From Spirogloea muscicola (lineage: Eukaryota > Streptophyta > Zygnematophyceae > Spirogloeales > Spirogloeaceae), in the NCBI GenBank assembly GCA_009602725.1, contig WELB01000270.1, forward strand, positions 117,940-162,359: a stretch of 44,420 nt of DNA, written 5' to 3'. Position 1 is the stretch's first letter; every line of letters begins with the position of its first letter. The notes beneath the pieces were generated by a model, which saw only the letters and a program-made list of their open reading frames with translations, made no database searches and was not told where the DNA came from. Shown here in pieces: positions 44,065-44,420 of this stretch. The position numbers and the translations under genes were made by a program.

Positions 44065-44420
44065 CTAGTAGAGGCGGCGGCGGCTGCGTGCCCCAGCGGC
44101 GGTGACCGGCGGCATTGGCTGGTAGTTGTGGTGGCCGACGCCCGGCGGGTGCTTGCCCTCGCCCGGCGGGTGCTTGCCCGTGCCGGGGGGGTGATGCCCA
44201 ACGCTGCTTGCGTGGTGCCCAACGCCGGCGGCGTGGTGGCCGCCACGTTGCAGCAATGGTGGCGGCGGTAGAGGGCGGCCGACTGCCCCGCCGAGCGGGG
44301 CGCCCGGCAGAGGCGGCGGTGGAGGTGGCGACTGTGTAGGCGAGTCGGATGCAGTGAAAGGCGTAGGAGCAGGAGAGGGAGGAGAGGGTGATGGGGGTGG
44401 TGGAGAGGGAGGCAAGGGGG
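44065..44420 (-). CDS. Proline-rich wall-type protein, C-terminal part (5' end outside window)
   Basis: The frame is open to the right edge and ends with ARSRRRLY and a stop at 44065-44067. The edge-proximal part is a Pro/Ser rod (PPSPPPPSPSPP, SPPPPPPLPG), the kind of segment found in hydroxyproline-rich glycoproteins of algal walls. It is followed by a short-period His/Gly repeat (GVGHH, SVGHHPPGTGKHPPGEGKHP). No globular domain is visible. A secreted wall or matrix role is inferred from composition only. Low-complexity GC-rich sequence makes the frame less certain than for the other genes. Confidence 0.5.
   Translation of the reverse strand, partial: PLPPSPPPPSPSPPSPAPTPFTASDSPTQSPPPPPPLPGAPLGGAVGRPLPPPPLLQRGGHHAAGVGHHASSVGHHPPGTGKHPPGEGKHPPGVGHHNYQPMPPVTAAGARSRRRLY

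Overview
This is nuclear DNA of a eukaryote, most likely a green alga. The genes are broken by many short GT-AG introns, often with acceptors ending in TGCAG. The proteins are of green-lineage type (PC-esterase, DUF599, F-box/LRR, DExH7/DHX29, a proline-rich wall protein), and degenerate plant-type telomere repeats (TTTAGGG) are scattered inside the window. I cannot name the genus. One assembly gap of 446 N lies at 31968-32413.

Left part (1-11.3 kb): the 3' part of a PC-esterase-domain gene (+, runs off the left edge), a degraded LINE 3' end with its tail repeats (3.4-4.95 kb), then an intact 12-exon gene for an IGHMBP2/SMUBP-2-like SF1 helicase (copy A, -, 6.2-11.1 kb). Every exon of copy A after the first joins in phase.

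Middle part (11.3-28.6 kb): an island of repeats and duplications. It holds inverted telomere-like repeats, a two-exon F-box/LRR gene (-) whose start codon lies about 40 bases past a LINE 3' UTR, and a stack of LINE 3' fragments. One of these is a nested insertion with a 13-base target-site duplication. Then come two more helicase copies, tail to tail. Copy B (+, 18.6-23.9 kb) is a pseudogene with at least six frame-breaking lesions, a nonsense codon and a 437-base insertion. Copy C (-, 24.9-27.5 kb) keeps clean exons 6-12 but has lost everything upstream, including Walker A, at the junction with a LINE whose 5' part is inverted.

Right part (28.6-44.4 kb): ordinary genes. These are a DUF599 membrane protein (+), the C-terminal half of a DPH4/DNAJC24-like diphthamide-synthesis J-protein (-), and, divergent from it across the N gap, a DHX29/DExH7 RNA helicase gene of about 33 exons (+). 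At the edge is a proline-rich, His/Gly-repeat wall-type protein (-).

The most unusual material is the LINE family. At least seven 3'-end fragments are present. They share a C-terminal CxC/H/C plus PD-(D/E)xK-like region, and an array of short hairpin units (type GGGCTGGCTTTCACAGCCC) follows the stop codons in the same orientation. DPH4 and DHX29 both serve translation (eEF2 modification and initiation) and appear to share one promoter region, most of which lies in the gap.
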